A stretch of DNA of 64,000 nt from Amarolinea aalborgensis (GTDB lineage Bacteria > Chloroflexota > Anaerolineae > SSC4 > Amarolineaceae). Position 1 is the first letter of the stretch. Every line of letters begins with the position of its first letter. The notes under the pieces were generated by a model that was given only the letters and a program-made list of their open reading frames with translations, did not search any database and had not been told where the DNA came from. Below, piece after piece: positions 18,249-25,035 of the stretch. The stretch lies in NCBI RefSeq assembly GCF_900491745.1, contig NZ_UETR01000009.1:1-64000 (forward strand). The letters run 5' to 3'. Position numbers and translations under genes: made by a program.

Positions 18249-19061
18249 CTATCCCCCCAGCAGGAATCCCAACAGCGTCAACAGCGCCAACAGCGTCAGT
18301 CCGGCAATCAGCACCAGCCACGCGGGCGGCGTGAGCCGCGGCAGCGCCAACGCGCGCACTTCCCCATCGTAACCGCGGGCGGCCATCGCCGCGTAGATGC
18401 GATCAGAGCGCTCGAACGCGCGTAGAAAGAGACTGCCGGCCATCCCGCCCGTCACCCGTGCGCGCCAGGCAAGCGTGCCGCCGCCTCGATCTTGGGCGTC
18501 GTTCACACCGCTGCGCGCGGCGCGCGCGCGGATCAGCCGCAGGGCCTCGTCAGCCAGCACGAACAGGTAGCGCCACATCAGCCCAAAGACCGCCACCAGC
18601 AGCCGCGGCAAGCGGATGCCGCGCATCGCCAACAGCAGATCAGGGAAGGAGGTGCTGGCCGCCAGCACGATCGCAACCTGGGCGGAGAGCCACGATTTGA
18701 GCGCGATGCTGGCGAATCGCTCGATGCCAGCCGTCGTGGCTATCAACGTCCAGGGGCCGAGCGGCAAGGAGGCGAGCGGCGTTGCGTCGGCGCCGCGTGT
18801 GGTGAAGATCACCGGCAAGGCCGCCAGCACGAAGGGCAGCGCCAACGCCGCGCGGCGCAGCACGTAGCCCAACCCCAGTTCCGAGAGAATCTCGATGACC
18901 AGGGCCAGCGCCCACAGCAGGATGTAGACCGGCCAAACGCCAATCGGCGCCAGCGCGGTCGCCAGGATGAACGCCAGCGTGAGCACCAACTTCACGCGCG
19001 CGTCGAGGCGATGCACCAGGCTGGGCCGGGGCCGGTAAGGGTCGAGGAAGCTGATGTGCAT
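18249..19061 (-). CDS. cbiQ: Energy-coupling factor transmembrane protein CbiQ
   Basis: 270 residues starting MHISFLDPYRPRPSLVHRLD, the usual CbiQ N-terminus; an upstream in-frame extension overlaps cbiMN and is rejected. Several hydrophobic helices and the two short coupling motifs typical of ECF T-proteins are present: an Ala-Arg-Gly-like motif near ARAARSG and AMAARGYDGE near the C-terminus. It transmits ATP hydrolysis by CbiO to the CbiMN substrate subunit. Ten bases separate it from cbiMN. Confidence 0.92.
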   Translation of the reverse strand: MHISFLDPYRPRPSLVHRLDARVKLVLTLAFILATALAPIGVWPVYILLWALALVIEILSELGLGYVLRRAALALPFVLAALPVIFTTRGADATPLASLPLGPWTLIATTAGIERFASIALKSWLSAQVAIVLAASTSFPDLLLAMRGIRLPRLLVAVFGLMWRYLFVLADEALRLIRARAARSGVNDAQDRGGGTLAWRARVTGGMAGSLFLRAFERSDRIYAAMAARGYDGEVRALALPRLTPPAWLVLIAGLTLLALLTLLGFLLGG

Positions 19062-19071
19062 GGCGACGCTC

Positions 19072-20025
19072 TCAGGTCTCCACGCGCCGGCTGCGTCGGG
19101 TGTAGGCCACGGCAAACGCCACGCCAGCCACCAGCAGCGCGCCGACGATGCCGGCGACGATCGTGGCAAGCGCCTGGTTGGACAAGCCAGGGAATACGTA
19201 GTCAGGCATGATGCGATAGAGCGGCCCCTGTTGCAGGTTGAGGAAGCCTTGCTGGCCAGCCACCCATTCCAACCCGTCAGGATGGGTCGAGGCCAGGGGC
19301 GATGCGATCGCCAGCAGCACGGCGATGAGCAGTCCGCCGCCCCACACCAGGCGACTCCCGCCCCGTGGCGATGCGCCTTGTTGAACCAGGTCGGGCCGCG
19401 CGGCCGCGATGAACGCCAACGCGCCCAGGGTGATCAGCCCTTCGCCGATGCCGATCAGGGCGTGGATGCCGCCCATCGCAGGCACGGCCACATTGGCCGG
19501 CGAGGTGCCAGACAAAGCGAGTTCTAGCGCGCAGGCCAGCGCGGCGACGAAGATCGAGAGCCAGCCAGCGCTGAAGCCGCGCACGGCCAGCCCCCAGCGC
19601 CGGCCGCCGGCCAGCCGCTGAATCGTGCTGCTGGTGAAATGGGCCACGAACACGCCCACGATCGCCATGTTGACGATGTTCCCGCCCATCGCCAGCAGGC
19701 CGCCGTCCTGGAAGAGCAGCGCCTGCGCGCTGACCACACAGGTCAAGACCAGCACCGCGGGCCAGGGGCCGAGCAGGATCGTGGCCAGGGCCGCGCCCAA
19801 CAAGTGGCCGGACGTGCCGCCGGCCACCGAGAAGTTGAGCATTTGGCCGGCGAAGATGCACGCCGCCAGCACGCCCATGAGCGGCGCCTGCCGTTCGCCT
19901 AATTCTTTGCCGGCCCGCTTGAGGGCATAGGCGATGACAGCGATGGCGACGATCCACAGGATGATCGCGACGGCCACCGACAGAAAGCCGTCTGGAATGT
20001 GCATCGGTTTGGGTGAGTAGAGCAT
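19072..20025 (-). CDS. cbiM: CbiM-CbiN (PDGLE) fusion, cobalt/nickel ECF substrate subunit
   Basis: 317 residues. The CbiM/NikM body begins MHIPDGFLS, includes the histidine in GGTSGHLLG used for metal binding, and has about seven membrane helices. The C-terminal ~90 residues are a CbiN/PDGLE-type domain with two helices around an outward loop containing HPDGLEWV. The ATG at 20025 follows GGAGG four bases upstream and adds seven residues before the canonical MHIPDGF (ATG at 20004, no ribosome site). In known NikM/CbiM proteins the free N-terminal Met-His ligates the metal, so either the extension is trimmed or translation begins at 20004. Substrate, cobalt or nickel, is not decidable here. 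Confidence 0.9.
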   Translation of the reverse strand: MLYSPKPMHIPDGFLSVAVAIILWIVAIAVIAYALKRAGKELGERQAPLMGVLAACIFAGQMLNFSVAGGTSGHLLGAALATILLGPWPAVLVLTCVVSAQALLFQDGGLLAMGGNIVNMAIVGVFVAHFTSSTIQRLAGGRRWGLAVRGFSAGWLSIFVAALACALELALSGTSPANVAVPAMGGIHALIGIGEGLITLGALAFIAAARPDLVQQGASPRGGSRLVWGGGLLIAVLLAIASPLASTHPDGLEWVAGQQGFLNLQQGPLYRIMPDYVFPGLSNQALATIVAGIVGALLVAGVAFAVAYTRRSRRVET

Positions 20026-20072
20026 AGCGCCTCCGGTCAAAAGGGATTGTTGGCTGATGCAGGTCTGGCGCG

Positions 20073-20504
20073 CTAACCCGCGGCGCAGGTCGCGCACAAG
20101 CCGCTGATGTGCAGATGATCGAGTTCGGCGTGGAAACCGTGGCCGTCGAGAATGGCGCGCTTCAACTGCTCAACCGGTTCGGCGCCCAGGTCAATCTGCA
20201 CGCCGCAGCGGCGGCAGACCAGGTGGTGATGTAGATGCCCATCGGTGCGCACGAACTCGAACTGGGTGACGCCTTCCGGGCCAGGGGAGGCCGCGACCAG
20301 GTTGACCGCGCGCAGCATTTCCAGGGTGCGGTAGATCGTGGCCCGATTGAGGCCTGGCAGGCGCTCGCTCACATGCTGGAAAATGTCCTCCACGGTGCGA
20401 TGACCGGGGTTGTGGAAGAGATCCTCAAGAATGAGCGCGCGCTGCGACGTGAGACGGAACCCCTGCTGCTGCAGGCTCGCCAGCATCGGTTTATAGCAGC
20501 TCAT
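20073..20504 (-). CDS. Fur-family metalloregulator, first gene of the cbi operon
   Basis: 143 residues from ATG at 20504 (a TTG at 20525 would lie before the predicted transcription start). A winged-helix DNA-binding half (GFRLTSQRALILEDLF, then ATIYRTLEML) is followed by a dimerisation half with the His-rich sensing motif (DGHLHHHLVC) and two CxxC pairs (CRRC and, near the end, CATC) that form the structural zinc site. The family represses metal-uptake genes when metal-loaded. It heads the cbiMN-cbiQ-cbiO operon and diverges from feoABC. Its metal could be Fe (Fur), Ni (Nur) or Zn (Zur): genes beside it favour Fe or Ni/Co. A dyad overlapping its own promoter suggests autoregulation. Confidence 0.9.
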   Translation of the reverse strand: MSCYKPMLASLQQQGFRLTSQRALILEDLFHNPGHRTVEDIFQHVSERLPGLNRATIYRTLEMLRAVNLVAASPGPEGVTQFEFVRTDGHLHHHLVCRRCGVQIDLGAEPVEQLKRAILDGHGFHAELDHLHISGLCATCAAG

Positions 20505-20529
20505 TGTATTTGCAACTCCTTGCAAGTGC

Positions 20530-20557
20530 AGTATATCGCAATGATGATGTCTGTCAA
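20530..20557 (-). promoter_or_regulatory. Promoter of the Fur-cbi operon
   Basis: On the minus strand TTGACA (complement of 20552-20557) and TATACT (complement of 20530-20535) are separated by 16 bases. The expected transcript starts near 20523, about 19 bases before the ATG at 20504, with AGGAG in that leader. Confidence 0.75.
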
Positions 20558-20574
20558 ATCATGACGCTCATCAT
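20544..20574. promoter_or_regulatory. 31-bp dyad, probable metalloregulator operator
   Basis: A nested inverted repeat: outer arms ATGATG (20544-20549) and CATCAT (20569-20574), inner arms GTCA (20553-20556) and TGAC (20562-20565), symmetric about 20559. It covers the -35 element of the Fur-cbi promoter, where binding would block RNA polymerase. A Fur-family protein is the natural candidate ligand, but the site is not a classical Fur box. Confidence 0.6.
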
Positions 20575-20596
20575 GTCAACCGCGGCCGGGCGATGC

Positions 20597-20623
20597 TAGA
20601 ATTCTTCCTGCAAATCATTCTCA
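20597..20623 (+). promoter_or_regulatory. feoA promoter -10 and Fur-box-like site
   Basis: TAGAAT at 20597-20602 is a plausible -10, with no good -35. TGCAAATCATTCTCA at 20609-20623 matches the 7-1-7 Fur consensus TGATAATNATTATCA at 11 of 14 fixed positions and would overlap the transcription start of feoABC. Iron repression of feo by the divergent Fur-family protein is inferred. Confidence 0.55.
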
Positions 20624-20653
20624 ATAAGGTCAACGGATTATGAAGGATCAACC

Positions 20654-20881
20654 ATGCGCTTGAATGAACTACGACCGGGAGAACGCGGCATCATCCGCCG
20701 CGTGGGCGGGGTCGGCGCGTTTCGGCGTCGCCTGCTCGATTTGGGCCTGCTGCCCGGCGAGGAGATCGCCGCGGTGCGCCAGGCCCCCCTGGGCAGCCCG
20801 GTGGAATACCAGATCAAGAACTACCATCTGGCGCTGCGCACGCGCGAAGCCGGCCTCATTGACATCGAAATGCTGACCTGA
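20654..20881 (+). CDS. feoA: Ferrous iron transport protein FeoA
   Basis: A 75-residue SH3-like protein (start MRLNELRPGERGIIRRV, then LLDLGLLPGEEI and LALRTREA) typical of FeoA, a cytosolic partner of FeoB. AAGGA lies six bases before the ATG. The three bases to feoB show tight coupling. Expressed from the promoter region with the Fur-like site. Confidence 0.93.
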   Translation: MRLNELRPGERGIIRRVGGVGAFRRRLLDLGLLPGEEIAAVRQAPLGSPVEYQIKNYHLALRTREAGLIDIEMLT

Positions 20882-20884
20882 GCG

Positions 20885-23119
20885 ATGGCAGACGCGCAAA
20901 TCACCCTGGCCCTGGCGGGTAATCCCAACACCGGCAAGAGCACCGTCTTCAACGGGCTGACCGGATTGCAGCAGCACGTGGCGAATTGGCCCGGCAAGAC
21001 CGTTGAGAAAAAAGCGGGCCTCTGCACACGCGCCAACGGCGTGGAGATAACGGTCGTTGACCTGCCCGGCACGTACAGCCTTTCGGCCTATTCACCTGAA
21101 GAGGTCATCGCGCGTGATTACATCCTACAAGAACAGCCGCAGGTAGTGGTCAACGTCGTGGATGCCCTCAACCTGGAGCGCAACCTTTACCTGACCGTGC
21201 AGTTACTCGAATTAGGCGCCAACCTGGTGCTGGCGGTCAACATGCTGGACATGGCCGACGCCGCCGGCCTGCAGTTCGATCGCGCGCGGCTGTCCGCGCT
21301 GCTGGGCGGCGTACCGGTCGTGCCGCTGATCGCCCGGCGTGGCAGCGGCCTGGATGAGCTGCTGAGCACGGTGCTGGCGGCGGCGCCGTCGTCGCTTCAC
21401 ACCGGCGCCAGCTTCCGGCTCGATTATGGCCGCGAGATCGAAGCCGAAATTGCCCAGGTGCGCGCGGCGCGCCAGTGTGAACCAACCTCAAAAGCGTCTG
21501 AACTGACGCCCAGCGATGTTGGGCCATCGTCCGGCCACGCCACGCCCTTACCGCGCTGGCTGGCCATCAAACTCCTGGAAGGCGAGGCCGGCGTCCTTGA
21601 CCAGATCGCGCCGGCCGTTGATCGCCAGGCCGTGCAGCAGGCGGTGCAGAGCAGCCAGGGCCGTCTGCGCCAGTTCTTCGGCGATGAAGTGGATATTGCC
21701 ATCACCGATCAGCGCTATGGTTTCGTGCGCGGACTGGCGCGCCAGGTCATCCGCCAGGCGCGGCCGGCGCGCCTGGATCTGACCGATCGCCTGGACGGCG
21801 TGGTCACGCATCGCTGGCTGGGCATCCCTTTCTTCCTGGCGATGATGTACGTGATCTTCCACCTGGTGCAGCATGTCTCCACCCCCTATCTCGATTGGGT
21901 GGATGGGGTCATCAACGGGCCGGTGGCGCGCGGCATTGGCGCGCTGTTGAACCTGCTCCATGCGCCGTCATGGCTGCAATCGTTGCTGGTGGAGGGGGTT
22001 TTGGCCGGCGTGGGCAGCGTTCTGGCTTTTGTGCCGGGTCTGCTCGTGCTTTACTTCTTCCTCTCGCTGCTCGAAGACAGCGGTTACATGGCGCGGGCCG
22101 CGTTCGTCATGGATAAGGCGATGGGCTGGATGGGGCTGCACGGCAAGTCGTTCGTGCCGCTGATCCTCGGTTTTGGCTGCGCGGTGCCGGCCATCCTCGC
22201 GACGCGCACGCTGGAGAACCGCCGTGATCGCATCCTGACCGCCCTGTTGGCGCCGCTGATGTCCTGCTCCGCGCGGCTACCAGTTTACGTGGTGTTTGGG
22301 CTGGCTTTCTTCCGCGCACAGGCCGGCGTCCTGATCTGGGCGCTGTATGCCACTGGGATCGTCGCGGCCGCGCTGGCCGGTTTTGTCCTCAGCCACACGG
22401 TCCTGCGGCCGCAGGCCGACAGCGCGTTCGTGCTCGAACTGCCGCCCTACCGTATGCCCACCTGGCACAGCCTGCGCGTGCACATGTGGGCCAATGTGAG
22501 CGATTTTGTGCGCAAGGCCGGCAGTCTCATCCTCGTCGCCTCCCTGGTTATCTGGCTGCTGCTCAACCTGCCGTGGGGCGTTCAAGACCAGCGGCAGAGC
22601 CTCTTCGGCCAGATCAGCCGCACGGTGGCGCCCGCGCTGGCGCCGGCCGGCTTCGGTCAATGGGATGCCGCGGGCGCGTTGATCACCGGCCTGGCGGCCA
22701 AAGAGGTGGTGGTCAGCACGCTGGCGCAGATTTATGCACCGCAGACGCCTGCGTCCGCCCCGGCGGCTGCTTCTGTCAAGAGCGAGCTGCTTGGGGTCGT
22801 CGTCGGTCTGCGCGACGCCACCGTGCAAGCCGGCTGCGCCTTGCTCAGCCTGGCGCCAGGGTTAGGCGGGGTAGCCGCGCCGCCGCCTGCCGCCGACACC
22901 GCGTTGAGTCGTGCGCTGCGCCAGCATTTCACACCGCTGAGCGGCCTTGCCTACCTGGCGTTCGTGCTGCTCTACGTGCCGTGCGTCGCCACCCTGGGCG
23001 CGATCAAGGCCGAGTTCGGGTGGCGTTGGGCCGTGTTTTCGGCCTGCTATCAAACCGGCATCGCCTATTTAGTCGCGGTGCTTGTGTTTCAGATCGGCCG
23101 CCTGGCGGGGTTCGCCTGA
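20885..23119 (+). CDS. feoB: Ferrous iron transporter FeoB
   Basis: A 744-residue GTPase-transporter. The N-terminal G domain has GNPNTGKST (residues 12-20), the G3 DLPGTYSL, and NMLD as G4. A linker including a Pro/Ser-rich stretch near residue 205 is followed by the polytopic membrane part with the two gate repeats (the first ending in a GYMARAAF segment, with GFGCAVPAI shortly after) and a C-terminal helix near YVPCVATL. It imports Fe2+. The stop TGA overlaps the ATG of the feoC-like gene by one base. Confidence 0.96.
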   Translation: MADAQITLALAGNPNTGKSTVFNGLTGLQQHVANWPGKTVEKKAGLCTRANGVEITVVDLPGTYSLSAYSPEEVIARDYILQEQPQVVVNVVDALNLERNLYLTVQLLELGANLVLAVNMLDMADAAGLQFDRARLSALLGGVPVVPLIARRGSGLDELLSTVLAAAPSSLHTGASFRLDYGREIEAEIAQVRAARQCEPTSKASELTPSDVGPSSGHATPLPRWLAIKLLEGEAGVLDQIAPAVDRQAVQQAVQSSQGRLRQFFGDEVDIAITDQRYGFVRGLARQVIRQARPARLDLTDRLDGVVTHRWLGIPFFLAMMYVIFHLVQHVSTPYLDWVDGVINGPVARGIGALLNLLHAPSWLQSLLVEGVLAGVGSVLAFVPGLLVLYFFLSLLEDSGYMARAAFVMDKAMGWMGLHGKSFVPLILGFGCAVPAILATRTLENRRDRILTALLAPLMSCSARLPVYVVFGLAFFRAQAGVLIWALYATGIVAAALAGFVLSHTVLRPQADSAFVLELPPYRMPTWHSLRVHMWANVSDFVRKAGSLILVASLVIWLLLNLPWGVQDQRQSLFGQISRTVAPALAPAGFGQWDAAGALITGLAAKEVVVSTLAQIYAPQTPASAPAAASVKSELLGVVVGLRDATVQAGCALLSLAPGLGGVAAPPPAADTALSRALRQHFTPLSGLAYLAFVLLYVPCVATLGAIKAEFGWRWAVFSACYQTGIAYLVAVLVFQIGRLAGFA

Positions 23120-23442
23120 TGCTGCGCGCCATCCTGGCCATCATGACGCCGGCTGCGGGCGCGCTGTGCGTGGAAGACCTGGCCGCGCGCCTGGATGTCA
23201 GCGCAAGCGCGTTGGATGGCATGCTGCAAACCCTGGTGCAGCGCGGCTACCTGGTGGAGGTTGCGGATGCGGCGTCGCCGTGCGACGCCTGCGCCTGGCG
23301 ACTTCGGCGAGCGGCTCGACCGAGCTCGCCGAGGTCTCAGTCGAGCCGCGGCGGCTGCCTGGTCATGCGCGCGGCCGGTCGGCGCTACGCGCGGGCGGGA
23401 GATCGCAACCGGCGGAATGACCGTTCTCCGTCGAGGGAATGA
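23119..23442 (+). CDS. feoC: FeoC-like winged-helix protein with an inserted palindromic repeat
   Basis: 107 residues starting at the ATG that shares a base with the feoB stop. Residues 1-50 form a small winged helix (LCVEDLAARLDVSASALDGM, then LVQRGYLVEV) and C55-x-x-C58 (CDAC) follows, the arrangement of FeoC-type proteins, which bind FeoB and may carry an iron-sulfur cluster. From residue ~61 the frame runs through a dispersed palindromic repeat at 23301-23348, and the Arg/Ser-rich C-terminal third looks non-native. The family usually ends soon after one or two further cysteines, so the tail may be altered. Function of the first 60 residues is probably kept. Confidence 0.72.
   Translation: MLRAILAIMTPAAGALCVEDLAARLDVSASALDGMLQTLVQRGYLVEVADAASPCDACAWRLRRAARPSSPRSQSSRGGCLVMRAAGRRYARAGDRNRRNDRSPSRE
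23301..23348. repeat. Dispersed palindromic repeat (copy within feoC)
   Basis: A two-arm palindrome: ACTTCGGCGAGC pairs with GCTCGCCGAGGT, and CGGCTCGACCGAG with CTCAGTCGAGCCG. The word family (ACTTCGGCGAGCTCAGTCGA) recurs at 35871-35894 in the metal ABC ATPase gene. Here it is read in frame as Arg/Ser-rich residues. Confidence 0.7.
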
Positions 23443-23694
23443 GGCAATTTCGCACCTCATGTCAAATCAAATGATAATGTTACCGGGCAGTCCTCTCCTT
23501 TTATGTGATGAAATCGGTAACATTTTCATTTGAGTGAACCATACCACACGGGTAACATGTTCGCTGAGTGAATACGTCAATGCAGATGCGCCCAGCCCGG
23601 TTGAAGAGAACGGCATCCCCTGCTTCATCAACGAAGTTGTCACGCGTGCTGAGCGCCGTTTCGCCGGTCATTGAGGACCCCCTGTAAATGTAAC
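23443..23694. other. Spacer between feoC and repeat array 1
   Basis: Holds the long inverted repeat at 23469-23531 and a minus-strand frame ending near 23504 whose coherent part (NFVDEAGDAVLFNRAGRI..., about 23510-23672) reads like the start of a protein but joins repeat sequence upstream. I see no convincing gene; a decayed fragment is possible. Confidence 0.45.
23469..23531. repeat. 17-bp inverted repeat with 29-base loop
   Basis: AAATGATAATGTTACCG at 23469-23485 and its complement (16 of 17 bases) at 23515-23531. It lies 26 bases after the feoC stop. It could fold as a terminator hairpin of feoABC, although a T-run is weak, or be the ends of a 63-bp miniature element. Confidence 0.65.
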
Positions 23695-24937
23695 CCATGC
23701 GATGCTGCCAACCCGCACCGGGGGGCGCAACATCCGCGCGTTGACCGGCGGGAGCGTCGCGCGCTTCTGAGATTGTCATCTCGGCGCAGCCCTGCGAGGA
23801 GGATCCCCTTGCGCAGGCTGGCTGCTGCATGAAGCGTCGGGCAAGCCGACATCGCCCGCGACGGCGCGTGCTCCTTCCCCGGCGGGCCTGCGCAAGGTTG
23901 GCTGATGGCCCGACAGGCAACCCTCGCAGGGGTCACGGGACATCAGCGCATTGGCTTTGCCGGAGCGTCGCGTGCCTCTGAGATCGTCATCTCGGCGCAG
24001 CCCTGCGAGGGATCCCTGCGCAGGCTGGCTGCTGCACGAAGCGTCGGGCAAGCCGAAATCGCCCGCCGGCGCACGCCTTGCCCGGCGGGCCTGCGCAAGG
24101 TTGGCTGATGGCCCGACAGGCAACCCTCGCAGGGGTCACGGGACATCAGCGCATTGGCTTTGCCGGAGCGTCGCGTGCCTCTGAGATCGTCATCTCGGCG
24201 CAGCCCTGCAGGGGATCCCTGCGCAGGCTGGCTGCTGCACGAAGCGTCAGGCAAGCCGAAATCGCCCGCCGCGCACGCCTTGCGGCGGGCCTGCGCAAGG
24301 TTGGCTGATGGCCCGACAGGCAACCCTCGCAGGGTCACGGGACATCAGCGCATTGGCTTTGCCGGAGGTCGCGCGCCTCTGAGATTGTCATCTCGGCAGC
24401 CCTGCGAGAGGATCCCCTGCGCAGGCTGGCTGCTGATGAAGCGTCGGGCAAGCCGACATCGCCCGCGACGGCGCGTGCTCCTTCCCGGCGGGCCTGCGCA
24501 AGGTTGGCTGATGGCCCGACAGGCAACCCTCGCAGGGTCACGGGACATCCGCGCGTTGACCGGCCGGAGCGTCGCGTGCCTCTGAGATCGTCATCTCGGT
24601 GCAGCCCTGCGAGGGGGATCCCCTTGCGCAGGCTGGCTGCTGCATGAAGCGTCGGGCAAGCCGACATCGTCCGCCGCGGCGCACGCGCCTTCCCCGGCGG
24701 GCCTGCGCAAGGTTGGCTGATGGCCCGACAGGCAACCCTCGCAGGGGTCACGGGGCATCAGCGCATTGGCTTTGCCGGAGCGTCGCGCGCCTCTGAGATC
24801 GTCATCTCGTCGCAGCCCTGCGAGGGGGGCGACGCCCATGAATGAATTCACGGGCTGATACACCAAAACCTGCCGAGGCAGGTTGTCCCCGCCGCGGCGC
24901 GTGCTCCTTACCCGGCGGGCCTGCGCAAGGTTGGCTT
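23695..24937. repeat. Repeat array 1: six degenerate ~205-bp units
   Basis: The anchor CCCTGC(GAGG) occurs at 23790, 24001, 24204, 24400, 24605 and 24816, giving spacings of 211, 203, 196, 205 and 211 bases. Each unit has the ordered boxes CCTTGCGCAGG (or a variant), GCCTGCGCAAGG, CAACCCTCGCAGG and CGCAGCCCTGCGAGG. The same boxes in the same order are found on the opposite strand of the array at 60734-64000, so both belong to one family in inverse orientation. Units here have drifted in length and sequence. Reading frames do not persist from unit to unit, so I regard it as noncoding. It fills the region between the convergent feoABC and LVIVD genes. Confidence 0.9.
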
Positions 24938-24947
24938 GCCCCTCTCC

Positions 24948-24982
24948 CCCCTCTCCTCTCCGCTCAGCGGAGAGGAGAGGGG
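24948..24982. repeat. Perfect 17-bp palindrome after the LVIVD gene
   Basis: CCCCTCTCCTCTCCGCT at 24948-24964 pairs exactly with 24966-24982 around a single C. Just past the LVIVD stop (minus strand) it could end transcription, although no U-tract follows. Similar C/T-rich palindromes are common dispersed repeats. Confidence 0.75.
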
Positions 24983-25035
24983 CCGGGGGTGAGGTGAGGG
25001 CGTCACAGCCCCCCATTGGATGGACCTGTGCCGCT

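Noticed and set aside
23695..24937. CRISPR or protein-coding repeats in array 1
   Set aside because: Units of ~205 bp contain no short direct repeat/spacer pattern, no cas genes are near, and reading frames break between units.
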